A stretch of 17,725 nucleotides of DNA from contig CALLQH010000011.1 in NCBI GenBank assembly GCA_938014945.1, forward strand, positions 1 through 17,725. Reading direction: 5' to 3'. Origin of the DNA: an uncultured bacterium (GTDB taxonomy: Bacteria > Pseudomonadota > Alphaproteobacteria > SP197). Positions 6,778 to 13,732 of the stretch are shown piece after piece. Numbering within the stretch: position 1 is the stretch's first letter; the number at the start of each line of letters is the position of its first letter. The position numbers and the translations under genes were made by a program. Below the pieces are notes generated by a model, which did no database searches, was not told where the DNA came from, and saw nothing but the letters and a program-made list of their open reading frames with translations.

Positions 6778-7743
6778 ATGGTCGAGATCATGGACACGCA
6801 CGCGTCGAAAAAGGTCATCTTTGCCGCTCTTGCCGGCAACTCGCTGATCGCCATCACCAAATTCGCTGCGGCGGCCTGGACCGGCAGTTCGGCGATGCTG
6901 AGCGAGGCCGTGCATTCGGTGGTCGATACCGGCAACCAGGGCCTCATGCTCTACGGCATGAAGCGGGCGGCGCGCCCGGCCGATGCGCGGCACCCCTTCG
7001 GCTACGGGCCGGAGCTCTATTTCTGGACCTTCGTTGTCGCCATTCTGATCTTCGCCGGTGGCGCGGGCGTCTCGATCTACGAGGGCATCGACAAGGTGCG
7101 CCATCCCCATGCCCATACCGATGCCTGGATCAACTATCTGGTGCTGGGTGCGGCACTGATCTTCGAGGGCGCGGCATGGGTGGTCGCCTTCAAGGAATTC
7201 AGCCGCACGCGCAAGAGAGGCGGAAGCTTCATGAATGCCGTGCGGGTCAGCAAGGACCCCACGGTCTTCACTGTGCTGTTCGAGGACAGCGCCGCGGTGC
7301 TGGGCCTGCTGGTCGCGTTCATCGGCGTGCTGGCCTCGGACCAGCTCGGGATGCCGGTGCTCGACGGTGTCGCTTCCATCGGCATCGGCTGCATCCTGGG
7401 CGGTACGGCCGTGCTGCTGGCGATCGAGACCAAAAGCCTGCTGATTGGTGAAAGCGCCCTGCCGGAGACGGTGGAGAGCATCCGCCGGGCGGCGCGTTCG
7501 CAGCGCGGCGTGGCCCGCGTCAACGAGGTGCTGACCATGCATCTTGGCCCCGGCGACATCCTGGTGAACCTCAGCCTGGACTTCGAACCACACCTGTCGG
7601 CCGGGGACATCGAGGATGCCGTGACGGAGATCGAGCGCGACATCCGCAGCCGGCACGCCGAGGTAAAACGTATCTTCGTGGAGGCCCAGGACTGGGCGGA
7701 CCACCGGCGCGAACGGCGCCTGGAGCAGCGCGACCAGGATTGA
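6778..7743 (+). CDS. cation diffusion facilitator (ZnT9-like CDF transporter)
   Basis: An inner-membrane divalent metal/proton antiporter, usually exporting Zn2+ and sometimes Co2+, Fe2+ or Mn2+. The first part has the CDF fold: TM1 (about 13-34), then SEAVHSVVD with H46xxxD50 in TM2, RHPFGYGPELYFW (71-83) before TM3, TM4 (about 118-138), and the segment VLFEDSAAVLGLL (166-178) in TM5. The TM5 motif carries E169-D170 rather than the usual H/DxxxD pair, which is typical of the SLC30A9/ZnT9-like branch. The C-terminal soluble domain (about 225-310) corresponds to the dimerising metal-sensing domain. ATG 6778 is the first possible start; ATG 6790 (four residues shorter) is equally plausible and neither has a strong ribosome site. 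The actual metal is not visible. Confidence 0.87.
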   Translation: MVEIMDTHASKKVIFAALAGNSLIAITKFAAAAWTGSSAMLSEAVHSVVDTGNQGLMLYGMKRAARPADARHPFGYGPELYFWTFVVAILIFAGGAGVSIYEGIDKVRHPHAHTDAWINYLVLGAALIFEGAAWVVAFKEFSRTRKRGGSFMNAVRVSKDPTVFTVLFEDSAAVLGLLVAFIGVLASDQLGMPVLDGVASIGIGCILGGTAVLLAIETKSLLIGESALPETVESIRRAARSQRGVARVNEVLTMHLGPGDILVNLSLDFEPHLSAGDIEDAVTEIERDIRSRHAEVKRIFVEAQDWADHRRERRLEQRDQD

Positions 7744-7793
7744 GTTCCATCTGGCCGTCGTGAAAGGCCGGAGGCGAAGGAAGCGGAGGTCTG

Positions 7794-9110
7794 ATGGAGC
7801 AGGTGATCGAGGCGGGACGCGCGCTGGCTCTCCAGGCCCTGCTCTGGGTCCAGGCCGAGATCATGACGCCCAACGCGCTGATCCAGGCGCTGATCGTGAT
7901 CGGCACCTTCATGCTGGCCCTGGTGCTCGATCCCCCCGTGCGGCGCATGGTCGGGCGCGCGCTCTCAGGCCTGCGCGATGACGGCACCCTGCGTCGTCTG
8001 ATCGACGCGGTGCTCAGCCATATGCGCCTGCTCGTCTGGCTGGTGCTGCTGGTGATCGGCCGCGAGAGCGCCCGTTATGCCGGCTGGAGCGGCGAACTGA
8101 TCGGCATCGCCATCAGCCTGCTCGCGGCCTGGGTCGTCATCAAGCTGGTCAGCCGCTTCCTGCGCGATCCCTTCTGGGAGCGGGTGGTCAGCGTCATCGC
8201 CTGGACCATTGCCGCGCTCAGCATCCTGGACCTGATCGAGCCGACGCGCCGTGCGCTCGACGCCATCGGCATGAACGTCGGCGAATCCCGTCTTTCGATG
8301 CTCACGGTGGTCGAGGGGTTACTCGCCCTGGCGGTGTTCATGTGGCTGGCCAATCTGGTCGGCCATTTCGTGGAGAAGCGCCTGCAGGGCACCTCCAGCA
8401 TCACGCCCTCGCTGCAGGTTCTGTTCTCGAAGGTGGTGCGCGCCGGGCTGATCGCCCTTGCCATCGTCGTGGCCCTGGGCACCGCGGGCGTTGATCTCAC
8501 GACCTTCGCGATCTTCTCGGGCGCGCTTGGCGTCGGCCTGGGCTTCGGCCTGCAGAAGGTCGTCTCCAACCTGATCAGCGGCATCATCCTGCTGCTCGAC
8601 CGCTCCATCAAACCGGGCGACGTCATCGCCATCGACGACACCTACGGCCACATCAACTCCCTGCGTGCCCGATATGTCTCCGTCATCACGCGGGATTCGA
8701 CCGAGTTCCTGATCCCCAACGAGGATCTCATCACCCAGCGGGTGGAGAACTGGACCTACTCCAGCACCCAGGTGCGCCTGAAGATTCCGGTCGGCGTTTC
8801 CTACGACAGCGATGTGCCGCGAGCGATGGCGCTCTGCGTGGAATCGGCGCAGGCCGTTGATCGCGTGCTCGACCAGCCCGCGCCGCGCTGCCTGCTGCGC
8901 GGTTTCGGCGACAGCTCGGTCGACCTGGAACTGCGCCTGTGGATCGAGGACCCGGCCAACGGCATCACCAACGTGCGCAGCGACGTGATGCTGGAGATCT
9001 GGGAACGCTTCCATGCCAACGACATCGGCTTCCCGTTCCCCCAGCGCGACCTGCACCTGCGCACCGTGCCCGAAGGGTGGATGCGCAAGCCGCCCGAGGA
9101 AGCGGAGTAG
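7794..9110 (+). CDS. MscS-family mechanosensitive channel
   Basis: A 438-residue small-conductance mechanosensitive channel of the inner membrane, expected to open under membrane tension and release solutes on osmotic downshock. About six N-terminal hydrophobic helices (near 30-47, 75-90, 101-119, 129-148, 168-190, 214-232) precede the diagnostic pore helix GALGVGLGFGLQKVVSNL (243-260) and ISGIILLLDRSIKPGD (261-276). After it come the beta domain with RDSTEFLIPNEDL (300-312) and the C-terminal alpha/beta domain. It is longer than E. coli MscS (286 residues) because of extra N-terminal helices, as in YbdG/YnaI-like paralogues. GGAGG at 7785-7789 sits 4 nt ahead of the ATG. It follows the CDF gene by 50 bp, so the two may be co-transcribed. 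It converges on the ATP-grasp gene with 15 bp between stops. Confidence 0.92.
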   Translation: MEQVIEAGRALALQALLWVQAEIMTPNALIQALIVIGTFMLALVLDPPVRRMVGRALSGLRDDGTLRRLIDAVLSHMRLLVWLVLLVIGRESARYAGWSGELIGIAISLLAAWVVIKLVSRFLRDPFWERVVSVIAWTIAALSILDLIEPTRRALDAIGMNVGESRLSMLTVVEGLLALAVFMWLANLVGHFVEKRLQGTSSITPSLQVLFSKVVRAGLIALAIVVALGTAGVDLTTFAIFSGALGVGLGFGLQKVVSNLISGIILLLDRSIKPGDVIAIDDTYGHINSLRARYVSVITRDSTEFLIPNEDLITQRVENWTYSSTQVRLKIPVGVSYDSDVPRAMALCVESAQAVDRVLDQPAPRCLLRGFGDSSVDLELRLWIEDPANGITNVRSDVMLEIWERFHANDIGFPFPQRDLHLRTVPEGWMRKPPEEAE

Positions 9111-9125
9111 GTCGGCTGCTCGCCG

Positions 9126-10112
9126 TCATCCCACCAGTTGCGCGATGTGCTCATGCAGCACATCACGCACCGGCGCGCCTGCCTCTTCCCATGTTCCGGT
9201 CCAGACGCCGTTGGCGTTGACTTCCAGGACGAAGAGGGTCTCGCCCACGGGCATCAGGTCGAACACGGCATAGCCCAGTTCCAGGCGTCGGGCGCAGGCG
9301 ACCAGATCGGCATCGAAATGGCGCCATGCCTCCGATAGACGCACGTCGGACGCGCCGAGGCCGCGGGCGCGAACATCGGGGTTGGCTTCGTCGGTTCCGG
9401 CGCGCGACATCTCCAGGGTCAGGACGCGCTCGCCGATGACATAGGCGCGCAGTTCCACCGGCGCGTCGACCCGCTCCTGAAGGATGATGGGGGCTGAGCG
9501 TGCCTTGTAATCGTGCTCGTCCGCCGGCCGGGCGAGCACGATGCGGCCTTCGCCCAGCAGCTCACCCGTGAAGGTGCCTTCCGAAAGATTCTTGGCGACG
9601 GCGCGGCGTTCCTTGAGGAAGCTGCCGGCGGTGGCGTCGTTGCCGATCCAGGTCGGCGGCACGGCCATGGGCAGGCGAAAGGCGCTCATCTGGATCAGCT
9701 TGTTGGAGGCCGCCCGCGCCTTCAGCGGCGCATTGAGACAACGGCCCCAGACGGGGAGGGCGTGTTCGATCCATGCCTGGATGGCGCGCCACTGGCGATG
9801 CTCCCAATGGCCGTCGTCCCGCGCACGCTCCGGCGGCCGCAGGGAGAGGTCCTCGGGCTCGAAGGAATAGGGGAAATAGACATAGGCCGAGGCGCCGGAG
9901 AGGGCGATGGTGCCGCAGCCGTCCTGGCGCAGCATGGTGCGGTCGGCGACCACCGTGATCTCGGTCGACGGGTCGTTGAAATAGACGACGCGCGTCTCGA
10001 TCTCGGGAAAGCGGGCCGCGAAGTGGGCGACGGCAAGGTAGTCGCCGGCATCGCCCGCGCGGGTGGTGCGCCAGGGCGGGGTGACAAGGAACACCAGGTC
10101 GGGGGAGTCCAA
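9126..10112 (-). CDS. orphan ATP-grasp ligase, MvdC/MvdD/RimK-like
   Basis: An ATP-grasp carboxylate-amine ligase-like protein, 328 residues from the TTG at 10112-10110. This start is preferred because it has a GAGG ribosome site six nt upstream and begins right at the conserved pre-ATP-grasp strand (PDLVFLVTPPW); the ATG at 10244 would add 44 Arg/Pro-rich residues that look non-coding. Seen: NKLIQMSAFRLPMAVPPT (137-154), matching the family's 'NKL.QL..A...G..VP.T'; VAKN (172-175) with the ATP lysine; hinge LQERV (211-215) and R222; D285, E297, N299 and N301 in FDLMPVG..LFVLEVNANG, the Mg-binding end. This arrangement is nearest to ribosomal peptide maturases (MvdD/graspetide) and RimK-like peptide ligases. 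No precursor peptide or partner enzyme is adjacent, so the substrate is unknown. Confidence 0.72.
   Translation of the reverse strand: MDSPDLVFLVTPPWRTTRAGDAGDYLAVAHFAARFPEIETRVVYFNDPSTEITVVADRTMLRQDGCGTIALSGASAYVYFPYSFEPEDLSLRPPERARDDGHWEHRQWRAIQAWIEHALPVWGRCLNAPLKARAASNKLIQMSAFRLPMAVPPTWIGNDATAGSFLKERRAVAKNLSEGTFTGELLGEGRIVLARPADEHDYKARSAPIILQERVDAPVELRAYVIGERVLTLEMSRAGTDEANPDVRARGLGASDVRLSEAWRHFDADLVACARRLELGYAVFDLMPVGETLFVLEVNANGVWTGTWEEAGAPVRDVLHEHIAQLVG
9140..9168 (+). terminator. candidate hairpin terminator of the MscS-family gene
   Basis: GATGTGCT (9144-9151) and AGCACATC (9157-9164) form a perfect 8-bp stem around CATGC, extended after one mismatch by GCG/CGC (9140-9142 with 9166-9168). 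It lies 30 nt past the mscS-type stop and inside the 3' coding end of the convergent ATP-grasp gene. There is no T-run, so intrinsic termination would be weak. Confidence 0.3.
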
Positions 10113-10118
10113 GGGATA

Positions 10119-10122
10119 CCTC
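10119..10122 (-). promoter_or_regulatory. ribosome binding site deciding the TTG start of the ATP-grasp gene
   Basis: On the minus strand the sequence reads ACGAGGTATCCC then TTG. The GAGG core sits six nt from the TTG at 10112-10110. The upstream ATG at 10244 has no such site. Confidence 0.5.
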
Positions 10123-10261
10123 GTTGCGGCCGGCTGATGACGCGGACGGCGCACTCTGGGGCCGCGCGAGGCAGGGCGGCAAGCGGGTTTGCTTGGAGAT
10201 GGCCACTGGCGGTCGCCTATGGGATCGGCGAACCTGCACCCCATATGAGCAGGGCACTTCT

Positions 10262-10266
10262 GGAGG
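10262..10266 (+). promoter_or_regulatory. ribosome binding site deciding the GTG start of gor
   Basis: GGAGG, seven nt before the GTG at 10274, sets the gor start. The frame is open further upstream to an ATG at 10124, but those 50 residues (Arg/Gly-rich) are not family-like and would run through the divergent promoter region. Confidence 0.75.
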
Positions 10267-10273
10267 ATGCAGC

Positions 10274-11653
10274 GTGGCGGAATACGATTATGACCTGTTT
10301 GTCATCGGCGGCGGCTCGGGCGGCGTGCGTGCCGCGCGTTTCTCGGCCGGGCTTGGCGCGAAGGTCGCCATCGCCGAGGAGCGTTACTGGGGCGGGACCT
10401 GCGTCAACGTCGGCTGCATTCCCAAGAAGCTCTTCGTCTATGCCTCCCACTTCGCCGAGGACTTCCACGACGCCAAGGGCTTCGGCTGGGACGTCGGCAC
10501 GCCGACCTTCGACTGGGCGACCCTGCGCGACAACAAGACCAAGGAAATCGAGCGTCTCAACGGCATCTACGACCACATGTTGAAGAACGCCGGCTGCGAC
10601 CTGCACTGGGGACGCGCCACCGTGGTCGATGGCCATACCGTTGCCATCGGCGAGCAGCGTTTCAGCGCAAAGTACATCCTGATCGCCGTCGGCGGCTGGC
10701 CCTATGTCCCCGACATTCCGGGCAAGGAGCATGTCGTGACCTCCAACGAGGCCTTCTTCCTCGACAAGCTGCCCAAGCGGATGGTGATCGTGGGCGGCGG
10801 TTACATCGCCGTGGAGTTCGCCGGCATCTTCCATGGCCTGGGCGTCGATGTGACGCAGCTCTACCGCGGCCCGCATTTCCTGCGCGGCTTCGATGACGAC
10901 ATCCGCGAGCATCTGGCGACCGAGATGCGCCGCAAGGGCATCGACCTGAGATTCAACGCCAACCTCGATGCGGTGATGCAGGAAGACGGCAAGACCATCG
11001 CCTGCCTCGACAACGGCGCCGAGATCGAGACCGATCTCGTCATGTACGCCACCGGGCGCAAGCCGCTGACCGCCGGCATCGGCCTGGAGGAGGCCGGCGT
11101 CGAGATGAACGCGGACGGCACGGTCAAGGTCGACAAGCACTTCCACAGTTCCGTGCCCTCGATCCTGGCACTGGGCGACGTCACCGAGGGGCCGGAACTG
11201 ACGCCGGTGGCGCTGGCCGAAGGCATGGCCATCGCCAAGACCCTGTTTGCCGATACCCCGACCACGGTCGATTACGATCTCGTGCCCTCGGCGATCTTCA
11301 GCCAGCCGCCCATCGCCAGCGTCGGCCTGACCGAGGCCAGGGCGCGCGACCGACATGGCGACGGACTCGACATCTATGTTTCCGAGTTCCGCGCCCTGAA
11401 GAACACGGTATCGGGCAATCAGGAGAGGACCCTGATGAAGCTGATCGTGGAGCAGAGCAGCGACCGCGTGCTGGGCGTCCACATGATCGGGCCCGATGCC
11501 GGCGAGATCGTTCAGGGCCTGGCGGTGGCGCTCAAGGCCGGGGCGACCAAGGCGGTCTTCGATGCCACGATCGGCATCCATCCCACCGCCGCCGAGGAGT
11601 TCGTCACGATGCGTCAGGCGACCCGCAGCGGCGCGCGGGAGGCGGCAGAGTAG
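10274..11653 (+). CDS. gor: glutathione-disulfide reductase
   Basis: A cytoplasmic FAD flavoprotein that reduces glutathione disulfide with NADPH and so keeps the thiol pool reduced. From the GTG start it is 459 residues, the usual length. Seen: FAD-binding GGGSGG (12-17), redox-active pair C43-VNVG-C48, NADPH-binding GGGYIAVEFAG (174-184), and R198 and R204 in LYRGPHFLRGFD, the arginines that select NADPH and are specific to glutathione reductase compared with lipoamide dehydrogenase. Also ILALGDVTEGPELTPVA for the flavin tail, and the catalytic base H436 with E441 in HPTAAEEFVTMR. The gene diverges from the ATP-grasp gene over about 160 bp, which should hold both promoters (no convincing hexamers seen). 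It converges on the GNAT gene with 15 bp between stops. Confidence 0.95.
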   Translation: MAEYDYDLFVIGGGSGGVRAARFSAGLGAKVAIAEERYWGGTCVNVGCIPKKLFVYASHFAEDFHDAKGFGWDVGTPTFDWATLRDNKTKEIERLNGIYDHMLKNAGCDLHWGRATVVDGHTVAIGEQRFSAKYILIAVGGWPYVPDIPGKEHVVTSNEAFFLDKLPKRMVIVGGGYIAVEFAGIFHGLGVDVTQLYRGPHFLRGFDDDIREHLATEMRRKGIDLRFNANLDAVMQEDGKTIACLDNGAEIETDLVMYATGRKPLTAGIGLEEAGVEMNADGTVKVDKHFHSSVPSILALGDVTEGPELTPVALAEGMAIAKTLFADTPTTVDYDLVPSAIFSQPPIASVGLTEARARDRHGDGLDIYVSEFRALKNTVSGNQERTLMKLIVEQSSDRVLGVHMIGPDAGEIVQGLAVALKAGATKAVFDATIGIHPTAAEEFVTMRQATRSGAREAAE

Positions 11654-11668
11654 GGCCGTGCCTGCGGT

Positions 11669-12214
11669 TCAGCGCTGTGCGGCGCGGAACGGTGGGGATC
11701 CCAGCAGCGAAAGCCGGTGGTCGCCAAGGACGGAATCGTAGTCGCCGCCCAGCGGCGCATAGCCCTGGCGCATGAAGAGTCGCTTCAGCGGTTCGGCGTC
11801 GGCGCGCACGGTGGCGAACAGGCCCCAGTCGGGCACTGCTCTGCGGCCGGCGGCGATCAGCATCCCGCCATGGCCGGCGCCGCGCTCGCCGGGAAAGACA
11901 TAGAGCCAGCCGAACTCCAGGGGAAAGGCATCCCTCCGGTCGTCTGCTCCGGCGCCGCCGAAAACGCGGCGGCAGTAGGAGGGGGCAGGAACCTTGATGG
12001 CGCAGACACCGAGCAGGCGTTCGCCCTCCAGGAGGTAGATCAGGCGGTGGGCGCGGCGAATTCGCTGCTCCAGGCGTTCTGCCTCCACGCCGATCTCGCC
12101 GGCGGCATGGAAGAACGGGGCGAGTCCGCTATCGGGCACGTTGCCGGGCTGCATGACCATGATCCTGGGTTTTTGCGCCATGCGTTCTGCGTCCGATGCT
12201 GTCGGCTGTATCAT
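11669..12214 (-). CDS. GNAT-family N-acetyltransferase
   Basis: A 181-residue GCN5-related acetyltransferase, expected to move an acetyl group from acetyl-CoA to an amine of an unknown acceptor. The acetyl-CoA pyrophosphate-binding motif A is seen as LYVFPGERGAGHGGMLI, with R111-G-x-G114-x-G116. A later motif B-like stretch, AEPLKRLFMRQGYAPLGGDY (140-159), corresponds to the family's 'N..a..lY.k.GF...G'. The start is uncertain: ATG at 12214, 12181 or 12160 are all in frame and none has a clear ribosome site, although the last follows AGGA. Residues before about 20 are therefore doubtful. It is divergent from the DAHP synthase gene across 113 bp. The neighbours give no clue to the substrate. 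Confidence 0.78.
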   Translation of the reverse strand: MIQPTASDAERMAQKPRIMVMQPGNVPDSGLAPFFHAAGEIGVEAERLEQRIRRAHRLIYLLEGERLLGVCAIKVPAPSYCRRVFGGAGADDRRDAFPLEFGWLYVFPGERGAGHGGMLIAAGRRAVPDWGLFATVRADAEPLKRLFMRQGYAPLGGDYDSVLGDHRLSLLGSPPFRAAQR

Positions 12215-12293
12215 GGCTGCAGGCGGCCAGATCGGCCACCTTTCGCTGGAAAACCGCGGACTCGCGGCGTATACCCGCCAGTCCCGCTTAGGC

Positions 12294-12302
12294 TGTGGAT
12301 AA
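12294..12302 (-). promoter_or_regulatory. perfect DnaA-box sequence upstream of the DAHP synthase gene
   Basis: The minus strand reads TTATCCACA, the high-affinity DnaA box. It lies 25 bp before the ATG of the DAHP synthase gene, in the divergent intergenic region. Only one copy is present and there is no AT-rich unwinding region, so it is not an origin. It could be a DnaA regulatory site or chance. Confidence 0.35.
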
Positions 12303-12327
12303 CTTTTGACGTGATGAGGACGAGCCG

Positions 12328-13707
12328 ATGACCGCGAAATGGACCCCGTCGACCTGGCGCGAACTGCCCATTCAGCAGGTCCCGTTCTATCCCGACGCCG
12401 GTGCGCTGGCCGATGTCGAGGCCCAGCTTCGCCGTTCGCCGCCGCTGGTCTTTGCCGGTGAGGCGCGCAGCCTGAAGCGTTCGCTTGCCCGCGTCGCGGC
12501 CGGCGAGGCCTTCCTGCTGCAGGGCGGCGACTGCGCCGAGAGCTTCGCCGAGTTCCACCCCGACAACATCCGCGACACCTTCAAGGTGCTGCTGCAGATG
12601 GCCATCGTGCTGACCTTCGGCGCGGCCTGCCCGGTCGTGAAGGTCGGCCGCATGGCAGGCCAGTTCGCCAAGCCGCGTTCGGCCGATACCGAGACCATCA
12701 ATGGTGTCGAACTGCCGAGCTACCGCGGCGACATCATCAACGGCATCGAGTTCGAGGAGAGCGCGCGCGTTCCCGATCCCCAGCGTGTGCTGCGCGCCTA
12801 CAACCAGTCGGCCTCGACGCTGAACCTGCTGCGCGCCTTCGCCCAGGGCGGTTTTGCCGACCTGCATCGTGTCCACCGCTGGACCGCCGACTTCGTTTCG
12901 GACAGCCCCCAGGGCCACCGCTACGAGGAAATGGCCCAGCGCATCCAGGAGGCGCTGAGCTTCATGGAAGCCTGCGGCCTGACCTCCGAACTGGTGCCGC
13001 AGTTGCGCGAGACCGATTTCTACACGGCGCACGAGGCGCTGCTGCTGAACTACGAGGAGGCCATGACCCGTGTCGATTCCACGACCGGCGACTGGTACGA
13101 CACGTCCTCGCACCTGCTGTGGATCGGCGACCGCACGCGCCAGCCCGACCATGCCCATGTCGAGTTCCTGCGCGGCGTCAACAATCCCATCGGCATGAAG
13201 TGCGGCCCGAGCCTGGATCCCGACGAACTGATCCGCCTCATCGACATCCTCAACCCCTCCAACGAGCCCGGCCGCCTGACGCTCTACAGCCGCATGGGTT
13301 CCGACAAGGTCGAGGAGAAGCTGCCCGCCCTGATCCGCGCGGTGGAGCGCGAGGGCCGCACGGTGGTGTGGTCCTGCGATCCCATGCACGGCAACACGGT
13401 GAAGGCCTCCACGGGTTACAAGACACGCCCGTTCGACCGCATCCTGGCCGAGGTGAAGGGCTTCTTCGCCGTGCATCGCGCCGAGGGCACCTATCCCGGC
13501 GGCGTGCATTTCGAGATGACCGGCCGCGACGTCACCGAATGCATCGGCGGCGCCCAGGAGATCACCGACGCCGATCTCTCGGACCGTTATCACACCCACT
13601 GCGATCCGCGCCTGAACGCCAGCCAGTCGCTGGAGCTTGCCTTCCTGATCGCCGAGCAGCTCCGCGAGGAACGCGGCGAGGCCGAACGGGCGGCTGCGGC
13701 CCAGTAG
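12328..13707 (+). CDS. aroG: class II 3-deoxy-7-phosphoheptulonate (DAHP) synthase
   Basis: First enzyme of the shikimate pathway: condenses phosphoenolpyruvate and erythrose-4-phosphate into DAHP, feeding aromatic amino acid synthesis; cytoplasmic and metal-dependent. At 459 residues it fits the class II (plant/mycobacterial) type, which is unrelated in sequence to E. coli AroF/G/H. The four metal ligands are visible: C69 in GGDCAESF, H354 in CDPMHGNT, E396 in HFEMTGRD and D426 in THCDPRLN. Their spacing matches C87/H369/E411/D441 of the M. tuberculosis enzyme, apart from a 3-residue shift after the first. The PEP-binding R108 (VGRMAGQFAKPRS) is also present. GAGGA at 12316-12320 stands 7 nt before the ATG. 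The mycobacterial N-terminal regulatory extension is shorter here, so the feedback control may differ (inference). The symbol follows the mycobacterial name. Confidence 0.95.
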   Translation: MTAKWTPSTWRELPIQQVPFYPDAGALADVEAQLRRSPPLVFAGEARSLKRSLARVAAGEAFLLQGGDCAESFAEFHPDNIRDTFKVLLQMAIVLTFGAACPVVKVGRMAGQFAKPRSADTETINGVELPSYRGDIINGIEFEESARVPDPQRVLRAYNQSASTLNLLRAFAQGGFADLHRVHRWTADFVSDSPQGHRYEEMAQRIQEALSFMEACGLTSELVPQLRETDFYTAHEALLLNYEEAMTRVDSTTGDWYDTSSHLLWIGDRTRQPDHAHVEFLRGVNNPIGMKCGPSLDPDELIRLIDILNPSNEPGRLTLYSRMGSDKVEEKLPALIRAVEREGRTVVWSCDPMHGNTVKASTGYKTRPFDRILAEVKGFFAVHRAEGTYPGGVHFEMTGRDVTECIGGAQEITDADLSDRYHTHCDPRLNASQSLELAFLIAEQLREERGEAERAAAAQ

Positions 13708-13732
13708 TTATCTGCGCCGAGGGAGGCGCGTC

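Noticed and set aside
10124..10273. Extension of gor to an upstream ATG
   Set aside because: The extra 50 residues are not family-like. The GTG at 10274 has GGAGG at the right distance and begins exactly at the FAD-binding strand.
10113..10273. A graspetide precursor peptide next to the ATP-grasp gene
   Set aside because: The divergent gap shows no short ORF with a ribosome site and acidic or Thr-rich core. No precursor can be supported in this window.
11655..11683. A possible bidirectional terminator between gor and the GNAT gene
   Set aside because: The outer stem (GCCGTGC with GTGCGGC) needs two G-T wobble pairs and leaves a large, poorly paired loop, with no T-run on either strand.
12294..12327. 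Replication origin suggested by the DnaA box
   Set aside because: Only a single box is present, with no AT-rich unwinding element and no dnaA/dnaN/parAB-type neighbours.
12211..13599. A 462-codon minus-strand frame opposite the DAHP synthase gene
   Set aside because: Antisense shadow without motifs. The plus-strand enzyme has all four metal ligands in register.
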